From assembly GCA_963705885.1 (NCBI GenBank), contig OY970120.1, forward strand, positions 1,736,001 through 1,800,000: DNA of 64,000 bases, given 5' to 3'. The notes below the pieces were generated by a model, which saw only the letters and a program-made list of their open reading frames with translations, was not told where the DNA came from and did no database searches. Shown piece by piece: positions 50,518 to 59,378 of the stretch. The position numbers were made by a program, and so were the translations under genes. Within the stretch, counting starts at the first letter, position 1, and each line of letters starts with the position of its first letter. Origin of the DNA: MFD01275-c22 sp963705885. Its GTDB lineage: Bacteria > Actinomycetota > Actinomycetes > JACCUZ01.

Positions 50518-50838
50518 GTGGCCGCCGTGCTGCTCGCCCTGGCAATCGTCGTCGAGGTCGCCTCGACGGCGCTCCTGCCGCGGACCAACGGCTTCACGAG
50601 CCCGCTCTGGACCGTGGTGGTCGTCGCGGGCTACGCCGTGTCGATCGGGCTGCTCGCCGCCGTGGTCAAGACGATCCCCGTCTCGGTCACCTACGCCGTG
50701 TGGTCGGGTGCGGGCACCGCGCTGGTCGCCGTGGTCGGCCTGCTCTTCCTGGGCGAGTCGATGTCGAAGGTCCAGGCGGCCAGCATCGGGCTGATCATCG
50801 TCGGCGTGTTGGGCCTCAACCTGGCCGGCAGCCACTAG
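50518..50838 (+). CDS. Small multidrug resistance (SMR) efflux protein
   Basis: A 106-aa four-helix protein of the EmrE/QacE family. The membrane-embedded glutamate that couples protons and drug is in LALAIVVEVASTALL (Glu14 in EmrE numbering). YAVSIGLLAAVVKTIPVSVTYAVWSGAGTALVAVVG and FLGESMSKVQAASIGLIIVGVLGLN complete the signature. SMR dimers export cationic compounds such as quaternary ammonium salts. GTG 50518 has AAGGAGG seven bases upstream. Confidence 0.92.
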   Translation: MAAVLLALAIVVEVASTALLPRTNGFTSPLWTVVVVAGYAVSIGLLAAVVKTIPVSVTYAVWSGAGTALVAVVGLLFLGESMSKVQAASIGLIIVGVLGLNLAGSH

Positions 50839-50916
50839 CCGCCAGGGCGCGGCTCGATGAGGTCCCACCGGTTGCCGTGGAGGTGGCTCGCCTCGCGACC
50901 CAGCGGAGCGTAACTC

Positions 50917-50961
50917 TTGTGCGTGCGCACACACTGTATTAGAGTACGTGCGTCCGCACGT
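50917..50961 (+). promoter_or_regulatory. azoR promoter with two palindromic operators
   Basis: TTGTGC (50917-50922), a 17-nt spacer and TAGAGT (50940-50945) form a candidate promoter. TGTGCG-TG-CGCACA (50918-50931) overlaps the -35 side and ACGTGCG-TC-CGCACGT (50946-50961) covers the expected start of transcription. Both share GTGCG-N2-CGCAC, the arrangement of a repressed promoter. Confidence 0.6.
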
Positions 50962-50984
50962 TCCCTGCCACCACGGAGGTCCCC

Positions 50985-51644
50985 ATGAGCACCCTGCTCC
51001 ACGTCTCGGCGTCACCCCGGGGCGACCGCTCCGAGTCGCTGGCCCTGGCCGCGACGTTCCTCGACGAGCTCACCACCACCCACCCGGAGGTCGAGGTCGC
51101 GCACTGGGACCTCTGGGACGGCTCCCTGCCGCCGTTCGGCCCGGCCGCGGTCGCGGCGAAGATGGCCGTCTTCGCCGGGGCAGACCCGGAGGGCGAGTCC
51201 GCGGCGGCCTGGCGCGTGGCGCGCGAGGCGTTCGAGCGGTTCGCCGCGGCCGACCACTACCTGTTCAGCGTCCCGATGTGGAACGCGTCGGTGCCCTACG
51301 TCCTCAAGCAGCTCATCGACGTGATCAGCCAGCCCGGCATGGTGTTCGGCTTCGACCCGGTGCACGGCTACACCGGCCTGCTCGAGCACAGGCGGGCGGC
51401 GGTGCTCTACACCGGCGCCGTCTACGGGCCCGACCGCGGGCCCGCGTTCGGCGCCGACTTCGCCACGCCGTTCTTCGAGGACTGGCTGCGCTGGGCCGGC
51501 ATCGACGACATCCGCGCCGTGCACTTCCAGCCCAACCTCGCGATCGCCGACCCTGAGCCGGGCCGCCGCCGCGCGCACCGCGAGGCGGCGGAGCTCGGCC
51601 GGACCTTCCTGGTGCCCACGCCCGCGGCGCGGCTCGCCGGCTGA
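50985..51644 (+). CDS. azoR: FMN-dependent NADH:quinone oxidoreductase/azoreductase, AzoR type
   Basis: A 219-aa flavodoxin-like protein. The N-terminus HVSASPRGDRSESLALAATFLDEL is the AzoR phosphate-binding motif for FMN. YLFSVPMWNASVPYVLKQLIDVI and TGAVYGPDRGPAFGADFATPFFEDWLRWAGI complete the family. The enzyme reduces quinones and azo compounds by two electrons. ATG 50985 has GGAGG a few bases upstream. It is monocistronic. Confidence 0.9.
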   Translation: MSTLLHVSASPRGDRSESLALAATFLDELTTTHPEVEVAHWDLWDGSLPPFGPAAVAAKMAVFAGADPEGESAAAWRVAREAFERFAAADHYLFSVPMWNASVPYVLKQLIDVISQPGMVFGFDPVHGYTGLLEHRRAAVLYTGAVYGPDRGPAFGADFATPFFEDWLRWAGIDDIRAVHFQPNLAIADPEPGRRRAHREAAELGRTFLVPTPAARLAG

Positions 51645-51671
51645 GGGGCCGCCGGCTGCTCGGGAGCGGCG

Positions 51672-53531
51672 TCAGCGGACCCGGACGGTGCGGCTCACGG
51701 TCGCGGCCAGTGTCGGCGCGGCCGGCGCGAGGACCCGGTACGCACCGGGGAGCAGGTCGGCGAACCTCACCGAGCCCTCTCGGTCGGTGCGCTGCGAGGT
51801 CACGGAAGTCCAGGCCGTCCCGGCCCGGCGCTGCAGCGTCACCCGTGTCCTCGACGCCGGAGCCAGCCGGACGGACACGGCGTTCTTGAAGCCCGTGACG
51901 GTCACGCTCGACCTGACCCGGAAGCGCAGCGGCTGCGACGTCGACGGCGACAGGCCCGCGGCTCCGGCGAAGCCCATGGTCAGGGTCGTGTGCGCCCGCA
52001 GCGTCAGCGACCGGCGTACCTCGCCGTTGCCGTCCGTGGTCAGCACCGAGCACCCGGCGGCCGCCGCGCCCACCGGCCGCACGCAGACCTGCACGGCCCG
52101 GCCGGGGAGCGGGCTGCCCGTGGTCGCGTCGACGAGGCGGGCCGCGGCCGAGGTCCTCGTGCCGTACGGCCGGGTGGCCGGCCCGCTCAGCAGCCGCAGC
52201 GAGGAGGCGTGCGCGGCCGGGGCGGCCGTCGACGGGCTGGTCGCGCTCGGCGTCGGGCTCGGCGCCGCCGGGACCGGCGCGGCGGCGCCCGCGGACGGGC
52301 AGGTGACGACCGAGCACAGGGCGGTGACCGGGTCGACCAGGCCCGCGCCGCTCTCGTCGTCGCGGCCGGGCGCGGCGAGGTCGGTGGCCGTCGACGTGAG
52401 CAGCGCGGCGACCTGGCCGGCGGAGAGGTCGGGCCGCGCGGCCCGCACCAGCGCGGCGGCGGCGGCCACGACGGGCGCCGCCATCGACGTGCCCGACAGG
52501 TAGGCGTAGCCGTCCGGGTAGGTGCTGGCGATGTCGTCGCCGGGTGCCGTGATGTCGACGTGGGGCCCGGTGCTCGAGAACGCCGCGGTCCGGTCGTCGA
52601 TGTCCGAGGCGGCCACGGCGAGGACGTCGGGGTAGGCCGCCGGATAGCTGACCGGGTTGCCGCTCATCCGCTCGTTGCCGGCCGCGGCGACGACGAGGAC
52701 GTCGTGCTCGGCCGCGTAGCGGACCGCGTCGGCGCTCGGGCCGGTGCCCGGCCCACCCAGCGAGAGGTTGACGACCTTCGCGCCGCGGTCGACCGCGTAG
52801 ACGATGCCCTCGGCCACGTCGGAGTCCCAGCCACCCCCGTCGGCGTCGAGCACGCGGACGGGCAGGACCCTCGTGCCGGGCGCGAGGCTCGCGACGCCGA
52901 TGCCGTTGCCCGTCAGCGCGGCGACGATGCCCGCGACGTGGGTGCCGTGCCCGTGCTCGTCGAGACTGCCGTCGCCCGCGCCGGTGAGGATGTCCGCGCC
53001 GGGGAGCACGACGCCGGCGAGGTCCTCGTGCGCGGCCTGGACGCCGGAGTCGACCACGGCGACGGTCGCCCCTCCCGACGGTGCGGCCGACCACAGGCTG
53101 GGGGCACGCAGGCGCGACAGCCACCACTGGTAGGCCGTGCCCGGGTCGTTCGACAGGGGCGTGGCGGCGGACACGGATCGGTCGGTCCTCGCGAGGCGGA
53201 CCCGGGTGTCGAGGGCGACGCTGACCGCGTCCGGGTGCTGCTGGAGGCCGGCCACGGCCTCGCGCGCGGCGGCGCGTCCGGTGACCCGGACCACCCGCAC
53301 CACCGGGCGCCCGTCGACGCTGCGCACCGACACCACCCGCGCACGCTCGCCGGGCTCGACGTCCGCGGTGATGCGGCGGGGCGGGTCGGTCAGCGACGAC
53401 GTCTGCTCGTCCCAGGACCGGGCCTGCGCCACGGGGTCGGCTCCGGCGGGGCCGGCGGCGACCAGCGAGGCGAGCGTTCCGGCGGCGAGTGTGCCGGCCA
53501 CGGCCGTCGCGACCCGGGAGCGGACGGTCAT
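51672..53531 (-). CDS. Secreted subtilisin-like serine protease (S8)
   Basis: A 619-aa protein with a signal peptide (VATAVAGTLAAGTLASLVAAGPAGA), an I9-like propeptide (about residues 40-115) and an S8 catalytic domain. Asp is in TVAVVDSGVQAAHED (about 160), His in EHGHGTHVAGIVAAL (about 195) and Ser in YLSGTSMAAPVVAAAA (about 350). A Pro/Ser/Thr linker (about 415-445) leads to two beta-sandwich repeats (about 450-619) likely to be extracellular Ig-like domains. No LPXTG or membrane anchor is present, so it should be released. Confidence 0.9.
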   Translation of the reverse strand: MTVRSRVATAVAGTLAAGTLASLVAAGPAGADPVAQARSWDEQTSSLTDPPRRITADVEPGERARVVSVRSVDGRPVVRVVRVTGRAAAREAVAGLQQHPDAVSVALDTRVRLARTDRSVSAATPLSNDPGTAYQWWLSRLRAPSLWSAAPSGGATVAVVDSGVQAAHEDLAGVVLPGADILTGAGDGSLDEHGHGTHVAGIVAALTGNGIGVASLAPGTRVLPVRVLDADGGGWDSDVAEGIVYAVDRGAKVVNLSLGGPGTGPSADAVRYAAEHDVLVVAAAGNERMSGNPVSYPAAYPDVLAVAASDIDDRTAAFSSTGPHVDITAPGDDIASTYPDGYAYLSGTSMAAPVVAAAAALVRAARPDLSAGQVAALLTSTATDLAAPGRDDESGAGLVDPVTALCSVVTCPSAGAAAPVPAAPSPTPSATSPSTAAPAAHASSLRLLSGPATRPYGTRTSAAARLVDATTGSPLPGRAVQVCVRPVGAAAAGCSVLTTDGNGEVRRSLTLRAHTTLTMGFAGAAGLSPSTSQPLRFRVRSSVTVTGFKNAVSVRLAPASRTRVTLQRRAGTAWTSVTSQRTDREGSVRFADLLPGAYRVLAPAAPTLAATVSRTVRVR

Positions 53532-53680
53532 CGACGGCACCGGGGGAGGATGCCAGGGCGCGCGACGGCGGACTGGCATTCCCGGGGCGGCACGCCGCGA
53601 CATCGGCACCGACGGGCCCCACCTTGAGCCCGGGGGCCCCTTCCGCGACATCGAGCGCCGGGCGGGCGCAAGATGGGGGC

Positions 53681-53962
53681 ATGGCGCGCAAGGACGACCC
53701 CGACGACATCGAGTCGCTGCTGGCCGAGGCCGAGCGCACCCTCTCCGGCGGGACGTCGCGCTCGCCGCAGCCGCGGGACGCGAGCCCGCCCGAGCGCTCC
53801 GGCGGCCGGGTGCGCACCGCTGCGGTGTCCGCGGCCGTCGCCGGGGGCGCGATCTGGGTGCTGTTCGCGCTGCTGCCGTTCCTGCGCGCCACCTCGGGGG
53901 CCGTGGGCGCCTTCCTCGCGACGTTCCTCGTGCTCCTCGTCCTGGGCGGCCGCCGGCGCTGA
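53681..53962 (+). CDS. Small two-helix membrane protein, unknown
   Basis: A 93-aa protein. An acidic N-terminus (KDDPDDIESLLAEAERTL) and a Pro/Ser-rich linker precede two membrane helices (AAVSAAVAGGAIWVLFALLPFL and AVGAFLATFLVLLVLGG), ending in RRR. No family was recognised. ATG 53681 lies 6 nt after a CAAGAT hexamer, so it may be leaderless. It is divergent from the subtilase. Confidence 0.6.
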   Translation: MARKDDPDDIESLLAEAERTLSGGTSRSPQPRDASPPERSGGRVRTAAVSAAVAGGAIWVLFALLPFLRATSGAVGAFLATFLVLLVLGGRRR

Positions 53963-54307
53963 GGCGGCCGTCCCGGTGGGGCACCTCCACCCTCCGGGCA
54001 CGGACGGGCCACGGTTGCGCCACGCTTGCGCCACGCTTGCGCCACGCTCGGACGCAGCGGGTGCCGGGAACAGCCGGGGCCGCTACGATGTTGCGCGCAG
54101 TAGTTGTCGTCCCGGTGACTCGGCCGGGCCCGCGCTCGTCCGGCGGGCCGCCGGTCGGCGGGACCCTGGGGTGGCCGACCGTGGTGGCCGCCCATTGGTA
54201 GAGGCCGTTTCCAAGCGCACGACAGGTGCGCCGCGGCCGCACGACCCATCCTGACGGCGCCGACGGCGCCGGTGGTGCGGGGTCGGAACGACGAAGGGAT
54301 TGTGTGA
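53963..54307 (+). other. Gap upstream of infA: repeat and long GC-rich leader
   Basis: This 345-bp stretch has no gene I can support. It holds an 11-bp direct repeat (described separately), then a TACGAT hexamer (54084-54089) that could be the infA -10. The 219-nt leader that would follow is very GC-rich, with self-complementary segments such as GGCGCCGACGGCGCC near 54256. A ribosome site AAGGGA stands about eight bases before the infA ATG. No known riboswitch was recognised. Confidence 0.4.
54015..54047. repeat. Three tandem copies of an 11-bp repeat
   Basis: TTGCGCCACGC occurs three times without gaps (54015-54025, 54026-54036, 54037-54047). The copies are identical, which suggests a recent slippage expansion. 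Confidence 0.8.
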
Positions 54308-54526
54308 ATGCCGAAAGCCGATGGCATCGAGGTCGAGGGCATCGTCACCGAGGCGCTGCCCAACGGGTACTTCCGGGTCGACCTGACCAACGGGCACAAG
54401 GTGCTCGCCCACCTGTCCGGGCGCATGCGCAAGCACTACATCCGCGTCCTCCTCGAGGACCGGGTCGTGGTCGAGCTCAGCCCCTACGACCTGTCGCGTG
54501 GCCGGCTGGTCTACCGGCACAAGTGA
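54308..54526 (+). CDS. infA: Translation initiation factor IF-1 (stand-alone copy)
   Basis: A 72-aa OB-fold protein that is IF-1 throughout: GIEVEGIVTEALPNGYFRVDL, GHKVLAHLSGRMRKHYIR and VVVELSPYDLSRGRLVYRHK. Compared with the actinobacterial ribosomal-operon IF-1 it has ADG for KDG near the start and several conservative changes (IRVLLEDR). It is not followed by rpmJ or rpsM, so it is outside the ribosomal protein operon and probably a second infA. Its stop overlaps the next gene's possible GTG start. Confidence 0.93.
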   Translation: MPKADGIEVEGIVTEALPNGYFRVDLTNGHKVLAHLSGRMRKHYIRVLLEDRVVVELSPYDLSRGRLVYRHK

Positions 54527-54906
54527 CGGGCGGCGAGGACGTGCCCACCACGCCCGCCGGCAGCACCGACCTGCTGTTCCAGGCACCGCCCAGCCTCCCG
54601 GCGGACGACCTGCACGACGAGGACCTGCGCCCCGCCACCGACCGCGGGCCGCGGAGGGCCGCGGGCGACGGTGCCCGCCCGGCGAGCCCCTCCGCCCCCG
54701 GGGGGAACCTGCGTATGCTCAAGGGCGCCCGGCAGGCCGCGGCCGGCATGAAGATCAGCGACGACCAGATCCGCGCTGTGATCGAGGACCCGCAGGACGT
54801 CCAGCCGGACCCGAACCAGCCCCACCGCACCCGGATGACCCGTGACGGGGTGACCGTCACGGCGGGCAACGACGGGATGATCCTGCGCGTGACCCGCCGC
54901 CGCTGA
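54523..54906 (+). CDS. Unknown protein with DUF4258-like C-terminus
   Basis: A 127-aa protein (GTG 54523, overlapping infA by GTGA; GTG 54541 is an alternative). The first 75 residues are low-complexity and probably disordered. The last 50, beginning MKISDDQIRAVIEDPQDVQPDPNQPHRTRM, resemble the DUF4258 pattern (a short helix, an 'evL..P..v.pdp' stretch, then strands ending RVTRR). DUF4258 domains are seen in toxin-like and mobile contexts, but the assignment here is tentative. The tight coupling to infA is notable. Confidence 0.6.
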   Translation: MTGGEDVPTTPAGSTDLLFQAPPSLPADDLHDEDLRPATDRGPRRAAGDGARPASPSAPGGNLRMLKGARQAAAGMKISDDQIRAVIEDPQDVQPDPNQPHRTRMTRDGVTVTAGNDGMILRVTRRR

Positions 54907-54997
54907 CCCCACCCGGCGAGTTTGCGATCACGTGACGAGTCCGCCGGCGGAGGTGGCGGGCGCCTCGTCGCCGCGCCGAGCCTGGCAGCATGGCCGG

Positions 54998-55701
<704 letters not shown>

Positions 55702-55705
<4 letters not shown>

Positions 55706-57114
55706 GACGCCCCGTCCGCGCCGTGGGGCTGCGGACGACGATCATGCTGTCCTTCGCCGTGGGAGCGATGCTGCTCTCCGCGGTGATGGGCATCGGCACC
55801 TACCTCACCGCCCGCGACTACCTCGTCGACCAGCGGGAGCGCGCCGCCGTGCGCCAGGCGTTCGCCGACGCGTCGTACGTCCGCGACGGGCTGCTCACCT
55901 CCGGCGTCGAGGTCAGCGACGTCCTGGGCCGGGTCGCGCCCGCCGCCGACTCCACGGTCCTGGTGCGGCGTTTCGACCGGTGGTTCTCGTCGTCGCTCCA
56001 GCTGGGCGAGCAGGACGTGCCCGCCCGGGTGCAGCGGGCGGTCGACGAAGGGGACGTTGCCGTGGTCTGGACCCGCGCCCAGGACGCACCCGCCGTCGCG
56101 GTCGGGGTGCCGCTGCCGGCGGTCGACGCCCACTTCTTCGAGGTCGTCTCCGCCCAGGAGCTCGCCCGGACGCTAGACACCCTGCGCATCGTGCTCGCGG
56201 TGTTCGCGGCGCTCACCGCCGCCGCGGGTGCCCTGCTCGGACGGTGGGCGGCGAGGCGGGTCGTCGCCCCGCTCGACCACGTGGCGGGGGCCGCGGCACG
56301 CATCGCCGGGGGTGCCCTCGACACGCGGCTGCCGACGACCGAGGACCCGGATCTCGCGACCATCGTGGGCTCGTTCAACAGCATGGTCGACGCCGTGCAC
56401 GAGCGCATAGAGCGCGACGCCCGCTTCGCCGCCGACGTGAGCCACGAGCTGCGGTCGCCGCTGACGGCCCTGGTGACGAGCGTGGACGTCCTGGACGGGC
56501 GCCGGGACGAGCTCTCCGAGCGGTCCCGCCGCGCGCTGGACCTCGTCAAGGCGGACCTGCGCCGCTTCCATCGCGCGCTGGAGGACCTCCTCGAGCTCGG
56601 CCGCCTCGAGTCGGGCGCCGCCGGGCTCGACGGCTCGACGCTGGACGCGCGCGACCTCGTGCGGTTCGCGCTGGAGGAGAGCGGGCGCGACGTCGGCCTG
56701 CTGCGCACCCCCGCGGGCTCCGGGGGGACGCTGGTCGCCGTCGACAAGGCGCAGATGCAGCGCGCGCTGGTGAACCTGTTCGAGAACGCCGAGCGGCACG
56801 GCGGCGGGCTGTCCGGCATCACCGTGGCGCCCGACGTCGACGGGGTCGTCATCGCGGTCGACGACGACGGGCCGGGTGTCCCCATCGAGGACCGGGAGCG
56901 CATCTTCGAGCGGTTCGTGCGCGGCGGGTCCCGCGGGTCACTGCCCGGTGCAGGGCTCGGTCTGAGCCTGGTCGCCGAGACAGTGCGCTCGCACGGCGGC
57001 GCCATCTGGTGCGGGAGCGCGCCGGGCGAGTCGGGCGCCCGGTTCACCCTGCGGCTGCCGTGCCCGGACTCCCGGCCGGACCGTGACCCGTCGCCGGACG
57101 GGGGGCGCACATGA
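55702..57114 (+). CDS. Sensor histidine kinase (CseC-like)
   Basis: A 470-aa membrane kinase. TM1 is at about residues 10-32 (IMLSFAVGAMLLSAVMGIGTYL), followed by an extracytoplasmic sensor of about 125 residues, TM2 at about 158-178, HAMP (RWAARRVVAPLDHVAGAAARI), HisKA with the acceptor His in RFAADVSHELRSPLTAL (about 250) and HATPase_c (NLFENAERHG, DDDGPGVPIEDRERIFERF, GAGLGLSLV). It should phosphorylate the regulator encoded just upstream. Both ends overlap neighbours by 4 bp. Confidence 0.93.
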
Positions 57115-57770
57115 GCAGGCCCCGGGTCCCGCGGGCCCTGGTGGCTCTCGTCCTCCTCGGCGCCGTCGTGTCGTGCGGCGCCCCCCAGGACGGGTCGATG
57201 CGCACCGTGGCGCCCGACGACGTCCCCTACCGGCTGCTCGAGGAGGGGGCCGGTCCGACACCGGAGCCGACCGCCGACGCGCTCGCGGTGACGGCGCCCC
57301 GCGTGTTCTTCACCGACCAGGAGGACCTCCTGGTCGCCGAGCGCCAGCCCGTCGAGGCGTCGGGGCTCGAGCCGGTCGTCGCGGCCCTGCTCGATCGCCT
57401 GGCCGCCGGCCCCACCGACGAGCAGCGCAGCAACGGCCTGGGCAGCGCGCTCGGTCCCGACGTGGGCCTCCGGCTGGTGCACGTGGTCGAGGGCATCGCG
57501 TACGTCGAGGTCGTGGCCGCGGAGCAGGGGCCGGCCGCCGACCAGCTGCCGCTCGCGATCGGCCAGATCGTCCTCACGATGACCTCCGTCGACGGCGTGG
57601 ACCAGACCCTGCTGCTGCAGGACCAGGTGCCGCTGTCCGCACCGCTGCCCGGCGGTGAGCGGACGTCGCGGCCGCTGACCGCCAGCGACTACACCGCGCT
57701 CGTGTCTCCCACGAGCCTGCCGATGCGCAAGACGTCGCCCGGCCCGTCGGCATCGCCCACCGGGCCCTGA
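57111..57770 (+). CDS. GerMN-domain lipoprotein (CseA-like position)
   Basis: A 219-aa lipoprotein with lipobox LGAVVSC (Cys at about residue 22). A GerMN domain follows (about 60-160; VFFTDQEDLLVAERQPVEASGLEPVVAALLDRLAAGPT, LRLVHVVEGIAYVEVV), with a Ser/Pro-rich tail. GerMN lipoproteins accompany many actinobacterial envelope-stress kinases (LpqB, CseA) and tune their signalling. It overlaps the kinase gene by 4 bp and ends the operon, facing the ggt gene. Confidence 0.88.
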   Translation: MSRPRVPRALVALVLLGAVVSCGAPQDGSMRTVAPDDVPYRLLEEGAGPTPEPTADALAVTAPRVFFTDQEDLLVAERQPVEASGLEPVVAALLDRLAAGPTDEQRSNGLGSALGPDVGLRLVHVVEGIAYVEVVAAEQGPAADQLPLAIGQIVLTMTSVDGVDQTLLLQDQVPLSAPLPGGERTSRPLTASDYTALVSPTSLPMRKTSPGPSASPTGP

Positions 57771-57790
57771 GCCGGTGGCGAACCCAGGGG

Positions 57791-59332
57791 TCACGGCCCG
57801 ACCGCGACCGCCCCAGCCCGGCGCGGGTCACCGGCCGCCTCGAGCGCCCGGCCCGGCCCGCCCAGGGCGGCGCCGACCCCTCCGAAGTACATCGAGTGCC
57901 GGTGGTGGCGCCGGACCGGCAGGTCGAGCGCGGGCAGCTGGACGTCCTCCTCGGCCTCGACGCGGACGTCGCCGTCGGGGCCGTGCTCGTCGAGGTGGTT
58001 GACGTGCAGCCGCGGCAGGTCGATCGCCTGCTGGAGACCGGCCGCACCGTGCACGAACGGCACGAGCACCTGGAGCAGGGCCGTCGTGATGCGGTCGGCA
58101 CCCGGGCTGCCGATCGCCAGCGCCGCCCCGTCGTCGTGGCGCCCGACGGTCGGTGCCATGTTGCTGCGCAGGCGCTCGCCCGGCTCGAGCGGGCCGCCCC
58201 GGTTGAGCTCGAGCTCCCCCAGGCAGTTGTTCAGCCACAGCCCGGTGCCCGGCACGGTGGCGCCCGAGCCGTAGCCCGAGGAGGCCGTCACGGCACACGC
58301 GGTGCCCGCGTCGTCCACGACCGACACGTGCACCGTGCTCGGTGAGCGCGGCTGCCGCCACCCCACCTCCGCCAGCAGGTCGGCCGCCGCGGCGTCCCGG
58401 TCGTCGTCGAGGTCGAGACGGGCCCGGCGGGCGTGCAGCACCCGTCGCTGGGCGGCCAGCAGGCGCGCGGTGTCCGGCGCGCGCCACGGGCCGGGACCCC
58501 TCTCGCCGACCAGCGTGAGCATCGCCGCCAGGGCCACCCCGCCGATGGCCGGCACGGGGTTGGTGCGCAGCGACCAGGCGGACGTACGCACGCCGAGCGC
58601 GGGTCGCACCAGCGGCCGGTAGGACGCGAGGTCCTGCCGCGTCACCAGGCCCCCGCGCTGCGCCATGTCGGCCACGAACGCTTCGGCGAGGGACCCGACG
58701 TAGAGGGTGCCGGCGCCCTCGCCGGCGATCAGCTCGAGGGTCCCCGCCAGCCCGTCGACCACCATCCGGTCGCCGGTCTCCAGCCAGGCCCCGTCGGGGC
58801 GGCGCACCGCGGCGGAGGTCTCCGGGTCCCAGGCGAGAAGGCTGTCGCGGACGTAGGGGAGGTAGTAGCCCGCGGCCGACCCCAGCAGGAACCCGTCGCG
58901 AGCCGCCTCGTGTGCCGGCGCCACGACCTCGGCCCAGGGCAGCGTGCCGTGCTGCTGCTGGGCGAGGCCGAGCCCGGCCAGGGCGCCCGGGGTGGCCACC
59001 GCCGCGTGCCCCGCGGTCATGGTCAGCCCGCCGCCGTAGTCGGTGCGGACCTCGCGGGCGAGCGGGTCGGGCGCCGCGTCGGCCCGCCCGGCGCCCGGCA
59101 TGGCGACGTAGCCGTCGACGGTGACCGCTTCGGGCGCGCCGGCGGGCCAGATCGTGAGGTAGGCGCCGCCGGCCAGCGAGACGATGCCGGGCTCGGTGAC
59201 CATCGCGACGAACATCGCCGCGACCGCCGCATCGACCGCGCCGCCGCCGAGCGAGGCCGCCCGCAGCGCCGCGTCCGCGGACGCGGAGTTCGGCGCCGCC
59301 ACCGCCACCGCGCGCTGCGTCACGCCGGACAT
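57791..59332 (-). CDS. ggt: Gamma-glutamyltransferase family protein
   Basis: A 513-aa N-terminal-nucleophile hydrolase. The large-subunit opening is AASLGGGAVDAAVAAMFVAMV, and EPGIVSLAGGAYLTIW is the family glycine block. The autocleavage/nucleophile Thr (about residue 333) is retained in PSTVHVSVVDDAG, with VTASSGYGSGATVPGTGLWLNNCLGEL next. Other motifs are LRSNMAPTVGRHDDG and AIGSPGADRITTAL. It transfers or hydrolyses gamma-glutamyl groups from glutathione-like thiols. No signal peptide is visible, so the protein may be cytoplasmic. Confidence 0.9.
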   Translation of the reverse strand: MSGVTQRAVAVAAPNSASADAALRAASLGGGAVDAAVAAMFVAMVTEPGIVSLAGGAYLTIWPAGAPEAVTVDGYVAMPGAGRADAAPDPLAREVRTDYGGGLTMTAGHAAVATPGALAGLGLAQQQHGTLPWAEVVAPAHEAARDGFLLGSAAGYYLPYVRDSLLAWDPETSAAVRRPDGAWLETGDRMVVDGLAGTLELIAGEGAGTLYVGSLAEAFVADMAQRGGLVTRQDLASYRPLVRPALGVRTSAWSLRTNPVPAIGGVALAAMLTLVGERGPGPWRAPDTARLLAAQRRVLHARRARLDLDDDRDAAAADLLAEVGWRQPRSPSTVHVSVVDDAGTACAVTASSGYGSGATVPGTGLWLNNCLGELELNRGGPLEPGERLRSNMAPTVGRHDDGAALAIGSPGADRITTALLQVLVPFVHGAAGLQQAIDLPRLHVNHLDEHGPDGDVRVEAEEDVQLPALDLPVRRHHRHSMYFGGVGAALGGPGRALEAAGDPRRAGAVAVGP

Positions 59333-59378
59333 CCTGCCCGCCCGCCGGTCGCGGGCGGGCAGGACGGCGCGGACGGCG

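Noticed and set aside
54015..54047. Short direct repeats as a possible CRISPR array
   Set aside because: The 11-bp units abut without spacers and no cas gene is present; this is simple slippage.
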